From Deinococcus betulae (lineage in GTDB: Bacteria; Deinococcota; Deinococci; Deinococcales; Deinococcaceae), in the NCBI RefSeq assembly GCF_020166395.1, contig NZ_JAIQXU010000012.1, forward strand, positions 1-64,000: a stretch of DNA of 64,000 nucleotides, written 5' to 3'. How positions within the stretch are numbered: position 1 is the first letter of the stretch; each line of letters starts with the position of its first letter. Of the stretch, positions 1 to 15,886 are shown piece after piece. The position numbers and the translations under genes are program-made. The notes under the pieces were generated by a model. The model did no database searches and was not told the origin of the DNA. It worked only from the letters and a program-made list of their open reading frames with translations.

Positions 1-265
<265 letters not shown>

Positions 266-270
266 TAGAC

Positions 271-1819
<1,549 letters not shown>

Positions 1820-1823
<4 letters not shown>

Positions 1824-2107
1824 GCCACTACGACATCATTCAGGCGCCGGTGGTCAGCGAGAAGGCTTACGCCGGCATGGAGCGCGGCGTCTACAGCTTC
1901 TGGGTCAGCCCCAAAGCCACCAAGACGGACATCAAGAGCGCCATTCAGAAGGCGTTCGGCGTTCAGGTCGTTGGCATCAGCACCATGAATGTGCCCGGCA
2001 AGCGTAAGCGCGTGGGCAAGTTCATCGGTCAGCGCGCCGACCGCAAGAAGGCCATCGTTCGCCTCGCCGAAGGCCAGACCATTGCCGCCCTTGAGGGCCA
2101 GGCCTAA
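1820..2107 (+). CDS. rplW: 50S ribosomal protein L23
   Basis: L23 (95 aa) sits at the tunnel exit, where trigger factor and SRP dock. Family features are the N-terminal [14 protein letters not shown], the [18 protein letters not shown] segment and the basic [21 protein letters not shown] stretch. The start overlaps the rplD stop (ATGA). The next gene, rplB, follows after 14 nt that include an AAGGAGA ribosome-binding site. Confidence 0.98.
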
Positions 2108-2119
2108 GGAGAGCTGAAG

Positions 2120-2955
<836 letters not shown>

Positions 2956-2967
2956 GGAGGGTAGAGC

Positions 2968-4813
<1,846 letters not shown>

Positions 4814-4827
<14 letters not shown>

Positions 4828-5020
4828 GATGCGTAACCTGGGAGCTGACGATTTCGCGCGTGAAATCGAGTCCCGCAAGAAAGAACTGATGGAACTGCGC
4901 TTCCAGGCGGCCATGGGCACCCTGGCCCAGCCGCACCGCGTCCAGCAGCTTCGCCGTGAAGTCGCTCAGCTCAACACCATCCGCACCGAGCTGAGCCAGA
5001 AGCAGGGAGAGCAGGCATGA
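4814..5020 (+). CDS. rpmC: 50S ribosomal protein L29
   Basis: L29 (68 aa) is a helical-hairpin protein beside L23 at the tunnel exit. The protein reads [21 protein letters not shown] and continues with the family core [19 protein letters not shown]. It starts inside the 3' end of rplP and overlaps rpsQ by 4 nt, so translation of rplP-rpmC-rpsQ is likely coupled. Confidence 0.96.
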
Positions 5021-5297
5021 AAAAGACCTTTACCGGCGTCGTCGTCAGCGACAAAGCCGACAAGACGGTCAGCGTCAAGGTCGAGCGCAAGTTTGCTCAC
5101 CCGCTGTACGGCAAGGTCGTGACCCGCAGCCACAAGTACGCGGCCCACGACGAGAACAACGAGTACAAGATTGGTGACCGCGTCGAGATCATCGCCGTGC
5201 GTCCCATCAGCAAGACCAAGACCTGGAAAGTCACCAAGCTGGTCGAGCGTCCCCGCGGCATTGAAACCACCGCCGTGGAGACTGAAGGCGGTGCCGC

Positions 5298-5301
<4 letters not shown>
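5017..5301 (+). CDS. rpsQ: 30S ribosomal protein S17
   Basis: S17 (94 aa) is a primary 16S rRNA binder of OB fold. Signatures are the opening [22 protein letters not shown], the HPLYGKVV segment and the [19 protein letters not shown] motif. The last residues form an acidic/Ala extension. The stop overlaps the rplN start (ATGA). Confidence 0.98.
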
Positions 5302-6049
<748 letters not shown>

Positions 6050-6054
6050 CTTTC

Positions 6055-6099
6055 AGGGGCACCCGCCTAATGGGTGCCCTGCGCGGCCTTTTTCCGCGC
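6055..6099 (+). promoter_or_regulatory. Two consecutive hairpins between rplX and rplE
   Basis: The 63-nt rplX-rplE spacer holds two perfect hairpins. The first pairs GGGCACCC (6057-6064) with GGGTGCCC (6072-6079). The second pairs GCGCGG (6081-6086) with CCGCGC (6094-6099) around a C/T-rich loop. In E. coli the S8 repressor site lies at this same junction, so a translational or attenuation role is plausible, though the sequences are not obviously alike. The T-run sits in the second loop, so it is not a standard terminator. Confidence 0.5.
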
Positions 6100-6112
6100 G
6101 AAGCGAGGCAAC

Positions 6113-6652
6113 ATGCAGACCCTCAAGACCAAATACAACGAACAGGTGCGCCCCAGCTTGGTGCAGCAGTTCGGTTACACCTCGGTGATGGCGGCGCCAC
6201 GCATCGAGAAAATCGTGATTAACGAGGGCCTTGGCTCCAGCAAGGAAGACAGCAAGGCCATCGACAAGGCGGCCAAAGAGCTGGGCCTGATCACCCTGCA
6301 AAAGCCCATCGTGACCAAGGCGAAGAAGAGCATCAGCAACTTCAAGCTGCGTCAGGGCATGCCGGTCGGCATCAAGGTCACGCTGCGCGGCGAGCGCATG
6401 TACGTGTTCCTGGAAAAGCTGATCAACATCGGCCTGCCCCGTATCCGTGACTTCAAGGGCGTCAACCCCAACGCCTTTGACGGCCGTGGCAACTACAACC
6501 TGGGCATCAAAGAGCAGCTGATTTTCCCCGAAATCACCTACGACATGGTGGACAAGGTGCGCGGCATGGACATCACCATCGTGACCACCGCCAAGACCGA
6601 CGAGGAAGCCCGCGCGCTGCTGCAGGCGATGGGCCTCCCGTTCCGGAAATAA
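6113..6652 (+). CDS. rplE: 50S ribosomal protein L5
   Basis: L5 (179 aa) binds 5S rRNA and contacts P-site tRNA. I start it at [14 protein letters not shown]; an in-frame ATG 39 nt upstream would put a non-conserved 13-residue leader inside the hairpin region. Conserved segments include [28 protein letters not shown], and [20 protein letters not shown] weak GCGAGG element precedes the start. Confidence 0.97.
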   Translation: MQTLKTKYNEQVRPSLVQQFGYTSVMAAPRIEKIVINEGLGSSKEDSKAIDKAAKELGLITLQKPIVTKAKKSISNFKLRQGMPVGIKVTLRGERMYVFLEKLINIGLPRIRDFKGVNPNAFDGRGNYNLGIKEQLIFPEITYDMVDKVRGMDITIVTTAKTDEEARALLQAMGLPFRK

Positions 6653-6661
6653 GGAAGCGTT

Positions 6662-6847
6662 ATGGCGAACACCTCGAAAGTTGTCAAAGCAGCGCGCGGC
6701 CATAAATTTGCCGTGCAGAACTATAACCGTTGCAGCCGCTGTGGCCGCGCGCGCGGTTACTACCGCTTCTTCGGCATGTGCCGCATCTGCATCCGCGAGA
6801 TGGCGCACAAGGGCGAACTGCCCGGCGTGAAGAAGAGCAGCTGGTAA
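6662..6847 (+). CDS. rpsZ: 30S ribosomal protein S14 type Z (zinc-binding)
   Basis: This is a 61-residue S14 of the short zinc-binding type, found in the 30S head. Zinc ligands are in [20 protein letters not shown], two CxxC pairs. The usual [12 protein letters not shown] end is present. It follows rplE after 9 nt. In most bacteria rpsH comes next; here a terminator and an inverted gene intervene. Confidence 0.97.
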   Translation: MANTSKVVKAARGHKFAVQNYNRCSRCGRARGYYRFFGMCRICIREMAHKGELPGVKKSSW

Positions 6848-6860
6848 GCCCCAGCAATAT

Positions 6861-6889
6861 AAAGCCCCCTCGCATTGGAGGGGGCTTTT
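6861..6889 (+). terminator. Rho-independent terminator after rpsZ
   Basis: An 11-bp perfect stem pairs AAAGCCCCCTC (6861-6871) with GAGGGGGCTTT (6878-6888) around a 6-nt loop and ends in TTTT. It sits 13 nt after the rpsZ stop and would end the S10/early-spc transcript. The A-run on its left could also stop leftward transcription from the inverted gene that follows. Confidence 0.9.
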
Positions 6890-6908
6890 GAGTTTCGGAC
6901 CTGGCTTT

Positions 6909-7307
6909 CTATTTCAATAGGTCTTTGAAATCATCGATATAGGGCCGGGCGCTGTAATTGCCACGCTCGTAGTAGGCGGTGATGAGGCCCGCCTTGTCGG
7001 TTCTGAAAATATCCCAACCGCAGACCCGCTCCGCTTCAGAGAAGTAGCGGCCTGAATAGTCCTGGGTGGTGATTGTTCGGCCGGTCTGACCACAGTATTC
7101 GATAAAGTATTCAGTGTAGCCCAGCGTGTGCTCAATGCGCTCAGCGCGGAAACGTGAAGTGACGACTGCGATGTTTTGCCCCACCAACTGCACGAAGGGT
7201 TCGTTCTTCCAGGGATTGCCGAATACCTTTCGGAGCGGGCCGGGAGCACACGCCGTAAGGGCGCTGGCTAAAGCAGCAAAGCAGAGTAGAGAAGTCATTT
7301 TTTTCAT
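6909..7307 (-). CDS. Small lipoprotein inserted in the spc operon
   Basis: This predicted 132-residue lipoprotein has a Lys-Lys start, a hydrophobic stretch and the lipobox LTAC (Cys about residue 20), so it should be anchored in the envelope. The mature part is small and polar with four further aromatic-rich patches (EYFIEYCGQTGRTI, AYYERGNYSARPYIDD) and two more cysteines. I do not recognise a family. GGAGG lies about 9 nt upstream of the ATG. It is transcribed against the flanking ribosomal genes, which indicates insertion into the operon. Third-position GC is visibly lower than in its neighbours. Confidence 0.75.
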   Translation of the reverse strand: MKKMTSLLCFAALASALTACAPGPLRKVFGNPWKNEPFVQLVGQNIAVVTSRFRAERIEHTLGYTEYFIEYCGQTGRTITTQDYSGRYFSEAERVCGWDIFRTDKAGLITAYYERGNYSARPYIDDFKDLLK

Positions 7308-7652
7308 AGGCCTAATCCTCCAGGGTGCCAGTTCAGCTGAACCACCCTAGGCGCCCGTACAGCCAAAGGCTCCAATTGCTTTTTAAGGGCCGCTGCATTA
7401 CACTCTCCAATTGCCGTGTCTTGACTTCTGTCTTGGCCCGGCGCTGTGCCCCCCGGATACGAACTGGCCCCTTTGGCCTGTCATCGTCTGGTGGAGGAGA
7501 AGACCCAACAGGAGAAGGCGCTGCCCAGCAGCCCACATTCGACTTGGGGAGAAGCGTGCCCGTCCGCCAGCCTTGTCTGGGGCCGGGCCACCTGCCGGGA
7601 GCAGGCCTGTGTACAGGAACCAGCCCGGATCAACACAAGCCCTGGAGGCTCC
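7308..7652. other. 345-nt non-coding interval and leader upstream of rpsH
   Basis: The interval holds the divergent starts of the inverted lipoprotein gene and of the rpsH unit. About 245 nt would be transcribed as a leader ahead of rpsH if the promoter at 7376-7404 is used. The leader is G/C-rich with several short inverted segments. An open frame extends into rpsH from 7446, but it shows no family similarity and I regard it as non-coding. Confidence 0.5.
7376..7404 (+). promoter_or_regulatory. Candidate sigma-70 promoter for the rpsH-secY block
   Basis: TTGCTT (7376-7381) and TACACT (7399-7404) are separated by 17 nt, a good sigma-70-type match. The site lies about 250 nt before rpsH and after the inverted lipoprotein gene. 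It would restart transcription of the downstream spc genes that the terminator at 6861 cuts off. Confidence 0.55.
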
Positions 7653-8054
7653 ATGTTGAGTGACCCTATCGCCGATATGCTCACGCGCATCCGCAACGCG
7701 ACGCGCACCCACAAGGAGACCGTGGATGTCCCGGCCTCCAAGTTCAAGGAAGAGCTCGCCAAGCTGCTCGTGGCCGAAGGCTACGTGGCGTCTTACGAGC
7801 GCACCCTGCCCGAAGGTCAGAAGTTCGACGTGCTGCGCCTGACCCTGAAGTACGGTGCCAAGCGCGAGCAGGTCATCAAGCACATTGAGCGCATCAGCCG
7901 CCCAGGCCGCCGCGCCTACGTGAGCGCCGAGAACCTGCCCCGCATCCAGCGCGGCCTGGGCCTGGCCGTGGTGTCCACGAGCAAGGGGCTGCTGCCCGAC
8001 CGCGAAGCCCGCAAGCAGGGCGTCGGCGGCGAAGTTATCTGCGTTCTCTGGTAA
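7653..8054 (+). CDS. rpsH: 30S ribosomal protein S8
   Basis: S8 (133 aa) binds the 16S central domain and in E. coli represses the spc operon. It begins MLSDPIADMLTRIRNATRTHKE and ends with the conserved VVSTSKGLLPDREARKQGVG and ICVLW. GGAGG lies 4 nt before the ATG. The gene heads a separate block from rpsZ, because an inverted gene and a terminator lie between them. Confidence 0.97.
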   Translation: MLSDPIADMLTRIRNATRTHKETVDVPASKFKEELAKLLVAEGYVASYERTLPEGQKFDVLRLTLKYGAKREQVIKHIERISRPGRRAYVSAENLPRIQRGLGLAVVSTSKGLLPDREARKQGVGGEVICVLW

Positions 8055-8116
8055 TCCCAGCAGGCGCACCTCACCTGACCTCGCGCAAGCGAATTTAAGG
8101 CATAAGGAGGACAGCT

Positions 8117-8673
8117 ATGTCCCGTATCGGAAGACAACCCATTGCCGTGCCCAGCGGCGTGACCCTGAGTGCCGAAGGCGGCCTCTTTAAGGTCAAAGGC
8201 CCCAAGGGCGAGCTGACCGTTCCCTACAACCAGGAACTGACCATCACGCGCGACGGCGACACCCTGCTCGTGGAGCGGCCCAGTGACCAGCAGCGTCACC
8301 GCGCCCTGCACGGCCTGACCCGCACCCTGGTGGCCAATGCCGTCAAGGGCGTCAGCGAGGGCTACACCATCAACCTGGAACTCAAGGGCGTGGGTTTCCG
8401 CGCCAAGCTGAGCGGCAAGGCGCTGGAGATGACCATCGGCTACAGCCACCCCGTCATCATTGAGCCTCCGGCCGGCGTGAGCTTCACCGTGCCCGAGCCC
8501 ACCAAGATTGACGTGAGTGGCATTGACAAGCAGCTGGTCGGTCAGGTGGCCGCCAACGTGCGTAAAGTCCGTAAGCCTGACGCCTACCACGGCAAGGGCG
8601 TGCGCTTCGCAGGCGAGAAGATCAGCCTCAAGGCCGGTAAGGCTGGTGCCACCGGCGGCAAAGGGAAGAAATA

Positions 8674-8674
<1 letters not shown>
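8117..8674 (+). CDS. rplF: 50S ribosomal protein L6
   Basis: L6 (185 aa) consists of two similar alpha/beta halves and binds near the GTPase centre. It starts [17 protein letters not shown] and carries the second-half signature [14 protein letters not shown] and the [13 protein letters not shown] motif. The site TAAGGAGGA lies about 8 nt upstream. The stop overlaps the rplR ATG by one base. Confidence 0.98.
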
Positions 8675-9522
<848 letters not shown>

Positions 9523-9526
<4 letters not shown>

Positions 9527-9690
9527 AAGTTACCCTCAAGCGCAGCGTCATCGGTCGCCCTGGCTACCAGGTCAAGACCGTGCAGGCGCTGGGCCTCAAG
9601 AAGATCGGCGACAGCCGTGAACTGCATGACACGCCCGCCGTGCGCGGCATGGTGAACACCGTCAAGCACCTGCTGGAGGTGCAAGAATGA
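9523..9690 (+). CDS. rpmD: 50S ribosomal protein L30
   Basis: This is a 55-residue protein, [16 protein letters not shown] continuing to [20 protein letters not shown] and ending in KHLLEVQE. It matches the short bacterial L30 family in length and core ([36 protein letters not shown]). The ATG overlaps the rpsE stop and the TGA overlaps the rplO ATG, each by 4 nt. This is the usual place for L30. Confidence 0.96.
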
Positions 9691-10145
9691 AACTTCACGA
9701 ACTGACGCCCCACGCGGGCAGCCGCAAGAACCGTAAGCGCGTGGGCCGTGGCCCCGGCGGCACCGACAAGACGGCCGGCCGTGGTCACAAGGGCCAGAAG
9801 TCGCGCAGCGGCGCGGGCAAGGGCAGCTTTTTTGAGGGTGGCCGCAGCCGCCTGATCGCCCGCCTGCCCAAGAAGGGCTTTAACAATGTGGGCATCACCT
9901 TTGAAGTGGTGAACCTGGCCCAACTGGCCAACATTGAAGACGGCACCATTGACCGCAATGTGCTGGAACTCGCGGGCCTGGTGCGCCGCAAGAACCGCGC
10001 CGTCAAACTGCTGGGCGGCGGCGAAATCAGCCGCGCCGTGACCATCCATGTGGACGCGGCCAGCGAAGGTGCCATCAAGGCCGTGGAAGCGGCTGGCGGC
10101 AAGGTCATCCTGCCCGAAGCGAACGAAGCCGAGAAGGCAGAGTAA
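9687..10145 (+). CDS. rplO: 50S ribosomal protein L15
   Basis: L15 (152 aa) is a late-assembly 50S protein with a long N-terminal extension into rRNA. It starts [21 protein letters not shown] and has the Gly/Lys-rich [12 protein letters not shown] segment and the C-terminal [19 protein letters not shown] motif. It overlaps rpmD by 4 nt and abuts secY directly (TAA then ATG). Confidence 0.98.
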   Translation: MKLHELTPHAGSRKNRKRVGRGPGGTDKTAGRGHKGQKSRSGAGKGSFFEGGRSRLIARLPKKGFNNVGITFEVVNLAQLANIEDGTIDRNVLELAGLVRRKNRAVKLLGGGEISRAVTIHVDAASEGAIKAVEAAGGKVILPEANEAEKAE

Positions 10146-11477
<1,332 letters not shown>

Positions 11478-11493
11478 AGGTGCTGCGTGCGGG

Positions 11494-11523
11494 CCGTCCC
11501 TCCCGGTGGGGGACGGTTTTTTT
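11494..11523 (+). terminator. Terminator after secY
   Basis: CCGTCCC (11494-11500) pairs with GGGACGG (11510-11516), followed by seven Ts. It lies 16 nt after the secY stop and probably ends the spc transcript, leaving adk to its own promoter or to read-through. Confidence 0.85.
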
Positions 11524-11621
11524 GGCCTCGTCACCCCTGTGGGAACAGGGGCCAGGCAGATGGGGAGTGGCCCAAACGTGCCCTTTAGACACTATGCTGG
11601 AACAGAATGGAGGACGCAGAA

Positions 11622-12215
11622 GTGACTCAATCCAAACACAACGTCGTTATCTTCCTGGGGCCGCCCGGCGCGGGCAAAGGCACGCAGGCGGAGCGGCTGG
11701 CGCAGGACAAGGGCCTGGTAAAAATCAGCACCGGGGACATTCTGCGCGACCATGTGGTGCGCGGCACCGATCTGGGCCAGCAGGTCAAGCCCATTCTGGA
11801 CGCCGGTACCCTGGTGCCCGACGAGATTCTGATTGCCCTGATTCGGGACAAGCTCGCCGATATGGAGCATGTGCGCGTGATTTTTGACGGGTTCCCGCGA
11901 ACCACGGCCCAGGCGCAGGCCCTGGACATGCTGCTGGAAGAATTGGGCGCGCCGGTCAGTGCGGTGCCCCTGCTGGAGGTGCCCGATGAGGTGCTGGTCG
12001 GCCGCATCGTGGAGCGGGGCCGGCAGGCAGCGGCGCGCGGCGAGGCAGTGCGCAGCGACGACACCGAGGAGGTCGCCCGCAGGCGCCAGCAGGTTTACCG
12101 CGAGCAGACCCAGCCGCTGATTGACTATTACTCTGGGCGCGGGCACCTGTACCGGGTGGACGGCGTGGGCGGCCTGGATGAGGTGTACGGCCGCATTCAG
12201 ACGGGCATGAAGTAA
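11622..12215 (+). CDS. adk: Adenylate kinase
   Basis: Adenylate kinase (197 aa) interconverts AMP + ATP and 2 ADP in the cytosol. The P-loop FLGPPGAGKGTQAERL lies near residues 10-25, with the AMP-binding KISTGDILRDHV and the FDGFPRTTAQAQAL signature. There is no inserted zinc/LID domain, so it is the short type. I choose GTG 11622: GGAGG at 11609-11613 is 8 nt upstream, while the alternative ATG at 11607 overlaps it. secY-adk order is common. Confidence 0.95.
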   Translation: MTQSKHNVVIFLGPPGAGKGTQAERLAQDKGLVKISTGDILRDHVVRGTDLGQQVKPILDAGTLVPDEILIALIRDKLADMEHVRVIFDGFPRTTAQAQALDMLLEELGAPVSAVPLLEVPDEVLVGRIVERGRQAAARGEAVRSDDTEEVARRRQQVYREQTQPLIDYYSGRGHLYRVDGVGGLDEVYGRIQTGMK

Positions 12216-12231
12216 AACCAACCCGGCAGGG

Positions 12232-12269
12232 ACCGGCCGCTGTGGGCAGATGCCCAGGCGGCCGGTTTC
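12232..12269 (+). terminator. Terminator after adk
   Basis: ACCGGCCGC (12232-12240) pairs with GCGGCCGGT (12258-12266), with a nested TGGGCA/TGCCCA stem inside, followed by TTTCATTTG. It begins 16 nt after the adk stop. Confidence 0.8.
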
Positions 12270-12348
12270 ATTTGCCCCTGACGGAGAAGCAGAGCCCTTA
12301 AAGTAAGAATGCGGTGGGAGAACCCTGCTAGTCTCTTGAGGAGACCTT

Positions 12349-13779
12349 ATGTTTTCTCATTGTGGATGGCTCTTGCGCCGCGCTCTGTCCCTACGTCTGC
12401 TGCTCGGTCTGGCGCTGGTGCTGAGCCTCTCGGGGCCGGTGCAGGCCAAGCCGATGGTGCTTGTGTTTCACCAGGTAGGCGCTGGGGGCGGCGCGTCGCT
12501 GGGCATTGCTCCAGATGCGCTGCGGCGCCGTGTCGAAACGCTGCGGCGCCTGGGCTACCGCTTTGTGACCTCCAGTGAAGCGGCCCGCGCGCCCGCAGCT
12601 GAACGGGTGGCGGTCATCCAGTTTGACGACGGCTTCGAGAGTGTGTACCGCCTGGCCTTTCCGGTGCTGCGCGAGCTGGGGGTGCCCGGCACGACCTATA
12701 TCATCTGGTCGCGGCTGGGCCAGGCAGGGAGCCTGACCCCTGCCCAGGTCAAGGAGCTGCGCGCGGCCGGCTGGGAGGTCGGCACCCACTCCCAGTCTCA
12801 CGCGGCGCTGGCCGACCTTAGCCCGCGTGGCCTGCGGCGCGAGCTGGGGCCCGCTGGTGGGGAAGGGCCGGCCCGTGACCCCGCCGCCTCTCCTGAAGCT
12901 GGGGTGCGCTGCGTCGCCTATCCGCTTAACCGCCACGACGCGCGGGTGCGCCGTGAAGCCCAGCGGCAAGGGCTGACCTGCGGGGTGGCGGGTGGCCCAG
13001 CGCCCCTGACCCGCACCGACCCGATGGCGCTGCCGGCCCCAGCGATTACTCCCTGGGACGACACCCTGCTGCCCATGCGCGCCCGCTGGGGCGTGGACGC
13101 GCGCACGCCTTTGCTGGTGGCCGGGGTGCTGGGGCCGGCCCTGGACGGGCTGGGCCGCCCTCACCCGTCGGCGCTGCCCCCACGCACCTGGAATCTGGCC
13201 CACCACGAGCTGCTGGGCAACGGTCTGGTCAGTGCGGGCGTGCGGGCTGGCGGGGGTGGTCTGGAACGCGACACCCGCCTGGCCTGGCGAGAGGGCGCCT
13301 GGAGTGTCAATCTGGCTGCGCGCCGGGGGGTTGGGCCGGACGGGGGCAGCTACGCAGGCCTGGGCGCGGCCCTGAACCTGGGAGCGCTGAATCTGGCGCC
13401 GGTCACGCTGGCCGCCGGGCTGGATTCGGGCGGGCCGCTGCTGGGCGGGGCCGTGGCGCTGGGAGGCTACGGCGAGGTCTGGGGACGGGCCAGCCGCGTG
13501 CCGGACGGCTGGACCTGGGCCTGGGGGGCCACCCTGATTCCCGCCGACTACGTGCAGGTGTCGGGCGCACAGGACCGCGCGGGAGCGCAGCTGGGGCTGC
13601 GCGCGGCGCTGCCCTGGCAGAGCGGCGAGGGCCGGCCGCTGCGGCTGGGCGGCGGCTACCGCTGGGGCGAGGGCGCCGGTCCCTATGCCGAGCTGGAATA
13701 CCGGGTGGGCAGTTACAGCGTGACAGCGGAGGTCAGCGGCGCCCGGCGCTTTGGGGTCAAATTCGTCGCGGTCTGGTAA
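12349..13779 (+). CDS. Exported polysaccharide deacetylase-like protein with beta-rich C-terminal half
   Basis: The 476-residue protein has a signal peptide (cleavage near PVQA-KP), then a NodB-type deacetylase domain at about residues 30-215. The metal/catalytic motif QFDDG (Asp93, Asp94) and the HSQSH motif (His147, His151) are present, so it may de-N-acetylate a surface glycan. The second half, about residues 250-476, is not a deacetylase. It consists of Gly-rich alternating strands ending in an aromatic residue (VKFVAVW), resembling an outer-membrane beta-barrel. GAGGAG precedes the ATG, and TAGTCT at 12329-12334 may be its -10 box. The barrel is my inference from strand pattern only. Confidence 0.75.
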   Translation: MFSHCGWLLRRALSLRLLLGLALVLSLSGPVQAKPMVLVFHQVGAGGGASLGIAPDALRRRVETLRRLGYRFVTSSEAARAPAAERVAVIQFDDGFESVYRLAFPVLRELGVPGTTYIIWSRLGQAGSLTPAQVKELRAAGWEVGTHSQSHAALADLSPRGLRRELGPAGGEGPARDPAASPEAGVRCVAYPLNRHDARVRREAQRQGLTCGVAGGPAPLTRTDPMALPAPAITPWDDTLLPMRARWGVDARTPLLVAGVLGPALDGLGRPHPSALPPRTWNLAHHELLGNGLVSAGVRAGGGGLERDTRLAWREGAWSVNLAARRGVGPDGGSYAGLGAALNLGALNLAPVTLAAGLDSGGPLLGGAVALGGYGEVWGRASRVPDGWTWAWGATLIPADYVQVSGAQDRAGAQLGLRAALPWQSGEGRPLRLGGGYRWGEGAGPYAELEYRVGSYSVTAEVSGARRFGVKFVAVW

Positions 13780-13808
13780 GGGCAGACCTGCTACCGTCAG
13801 CAGAGGCG

Positions 13809-15773
13809 ATGAATCAACCGGCCACAGCACAGACCGGGGAGACGGGGCGTGCGGCCCCGGCGCTCCCGCACGCGGCGGGCACCCTCTGGACCACCCTGGG
13901 CGGCATTCTGCTGGGGCATACGCTCTCCCTGTGGCAAGGGGCGCTGCTGCCGGACCTGGTCACGCCACTGGACTGGCTGCTGGGGGGCGCAACCCTGATG
14001 ATCATGCTGGGGCTGGCGCTGCTGGGGGCACTGGGCCAGGCAGGGCGCCGAACGCTGGTGTCGCTCCTGATCGTGGTCAACGCCGTCTTTCTGCTGGGGC
14101 GGCTGAGCGTGGCCCTCTTTGTGGTGGCGACGCCCGAACGGGTGGTGCTGGACCTGGCCACGCTGATGGCCTGGACCCTGACGGTGCCCATGCTGGAGGC
14201 CAGCATGCGGACCAGTGCCGCTGCGCGCGCGGCCGGCGCTGGCATGCCACTGGCGCTGCTGGTGTTGGCGGTCACGTTTGCCCTGACCCCGCAGGGCGCG
14301 CGGGCCGGGCCGGTGGTGTGGTTTGGGCTGGCCCAGCTGTGCCTGGTGTGCGGCACGGTGTACCTGTCGGCGCGCGTGACGCTCCGGCTGCGCCGGGCGC
14401 TGCGGTCCACACAGGCCAGCAATCAGGAACTGGCGCGCCTGGCCCTGACAGACCCGCTGACGGGCCTGGGCAACCGCGCGGCGCTGGACGCTGCCCTAGA
14501 GGCCAGGGTCGAGACAGGCGTGCCGTTCGTGACCCTGTTTCTGGACCTCGACGGATTCAAAGCCGTTAACGACGCGCATGGCCACGCGGTCGGCGACCAG
14601 TTACTCGGGCTGGTGGCTGAGCGCCTGCGGCCCCTGGCAGCGGGCGGCGACCTGACGCGCGTCAGTGGGGACGAATTCGTGCTGCTGCTGCCCCTGTGGC
14701 CAGGCGCCGACTCGGTGGCCGAGGCCGCGCAGGCAGCCGCGCGCGTGGTGGCGGCGCTGGGCAGTCCCTTTGTCCTGCGCACGGAGCCGCTGCACCTGAG
14801 TGTCAGTGTGGGGGTCAGCCGCTTTCCCGAGGACGGGGCCGATGGCCGGGCGCTGCTACTGCGCGCTGACCAGGCCATGTATCGCGTCAAGCGCCGGGGC
14901 CGGGGGGGCCTGCATCTGGCGGGCGACACCGAGGAGCATCCGGGCCTGTTGCCGGGCGCCGCACCCGTGCTGGAGCGCCCGGTCCTGGAGCGTGACCTGC
15001 GGCTGGCCCTGGCGCGGGGTGAACTGCAGCTGGCCTTTCAGCCCATCTGTGACCTGCGCAGTGGCCGTCCCCTGGCGGCCGAGGCGCTGGCGCGCTGGGT
15101 GCATCCAGCGTCCGGGTCAATTGGGCCGGACATGTTTGTGCCGCTGGCCGAAGCCTGTGGGCTGTCCGGGCCTCTGGGAGACTGGGTCCTGCGCACCGCC
15201 CTGGCCGAAGCGGCGCGCTGGCCCGCAGCGGGGCTTGCGGGCCTGACCCTGTGCGTCAATGTGTCGCCAGGCCAGCTGACGCAACCGGGGTGGCCCGAGG
15301 CTGTAGGCCGCGCCCTGGCCGAGTCAGGCCTGACGCCGGGCCAGCTTCAGCTGGACCTCACAGGGGATCTGGCTGATTCCAGCCCCGCCCTAAGTGCGCA
15401 GGTCATGGCGCTGCGCAGCCTGGGCGTCCGGGTTGGTCTTGACGATTTTGGGGCTGGGCTGGCCGCGCTGGCCCACCTGGGCGAAGTGGCCCTGAGTGAC
15501 CTCAAGATTGACCGGGCCTATGTACGGGGGTTAGAGGCGTCGGGCGGACGGCCCCCGCTCGGGCAAACGGTGCTGCAAGCGGTCGTGGCACTGGCCGCTG
15601 AGCATGGCCTGACCCTGACCGCCGAGGGCGTCGAGACCCCGGCGCAGCGCGCCGCTCTCCTGGCGCTGGGCTGCCAGCGCAGCCAGGGGTTTCTCTTCTC
15701 GCCGCCGGTGGATGCCACGCAGCTGGCGGCGACCCTCAGGCGCTTGCAGCAAACGGCGGCCGGGCCACCCTGA
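13809..15773 (+). CDS. Membrane GGDEF-EAL c-di-GMP enzyme
   Basis: This 654-residue protein has about six hydrophobic segments (residues 20-200), a GGDEF domain and an EAL domain. The diguanylate cyclase signature is SGDEF at 286-290, one residue from consensus. The phosphodiesterase motifs look complete: EAL at 425-427, VNVSP, DDFG, DLKID, AEGVE and the QGF loop. It therefore probably degrades c-di-GMP and may also make it, with an input from the membrane region. It lies 29 nt after the deacetylase-like gene on the same strand, so the two may be co-expressed. Confidence 0.9.
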   Translation: MNQPATAQTGETGRAAPALPHAAGTLWTTLGGILLGHTLSLWQGALLPDLVTPLDWLLGGATLMIMLGLALLGALGQAGRRTLVSLLIVVNAVFLLGRLSVALFVVATPERVVLDLATLMAWTLTVPMLEASMRTSAAARAAGAGMPLALLVLAVTFALTPQGARAGPVVWFGLAQLCLVCGTVYLSARVTLRLRRALRSTQASNQELARLALTDPLTGLGNRAALDAALEARVETGVPFVTLFLDLDGFKAVNDAHGHAVGDQLLGLVAERLRPLAAGGDLTRVSGDEFVLLLPLWPGADSVAEAAQAAARVVAALGSPFVLRTEPLHLSVSVGVSRFPEDGADGRALLLRADQAMYRVKRRGRGGLHLAGDTEEHPGLLPGAAPVLERPVLERDLRLALARGELQLAFQPICDLRSGRPLAAEALARWVHPASGSIGPDMFVPLAEACGLSGPLGDWVLRTALAEAARWPAAGLAGLTLCVNVSPGQLTQPGWPEAVGRALAESGLTPGQLQLDLTGDLADSSPALSAQVMALRSLGVRVGLDDFGAGLAALAHLGEVALSDLKIDRAYVRGLEASGGRPPLGQTVLQAVVALAAEHGLTLTAEGVETPAQRAALLALGCQRSQGFLFSPPVDATQLAATLRRLQQTAAGPP

Positions 15774-15886
15774 AGCCCAGGGAAGTGTATGGCGGGTCAT
15801 TAACACAGAGGTGCCCTTTCAATCCAGTCGGCCCCTCTGAAGCGTGATCTCATGGAGAGCTGACTTCCCTTAGAGAAGCTGAAGGC

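Noticed and set aside
7446..7652. In-frame N-terminal extension of S8
   Set aside because: S8 proteins begin at MLSDPIADML, and GGAGG is placed for ATG 7653; the upstream residues resemble no protein.
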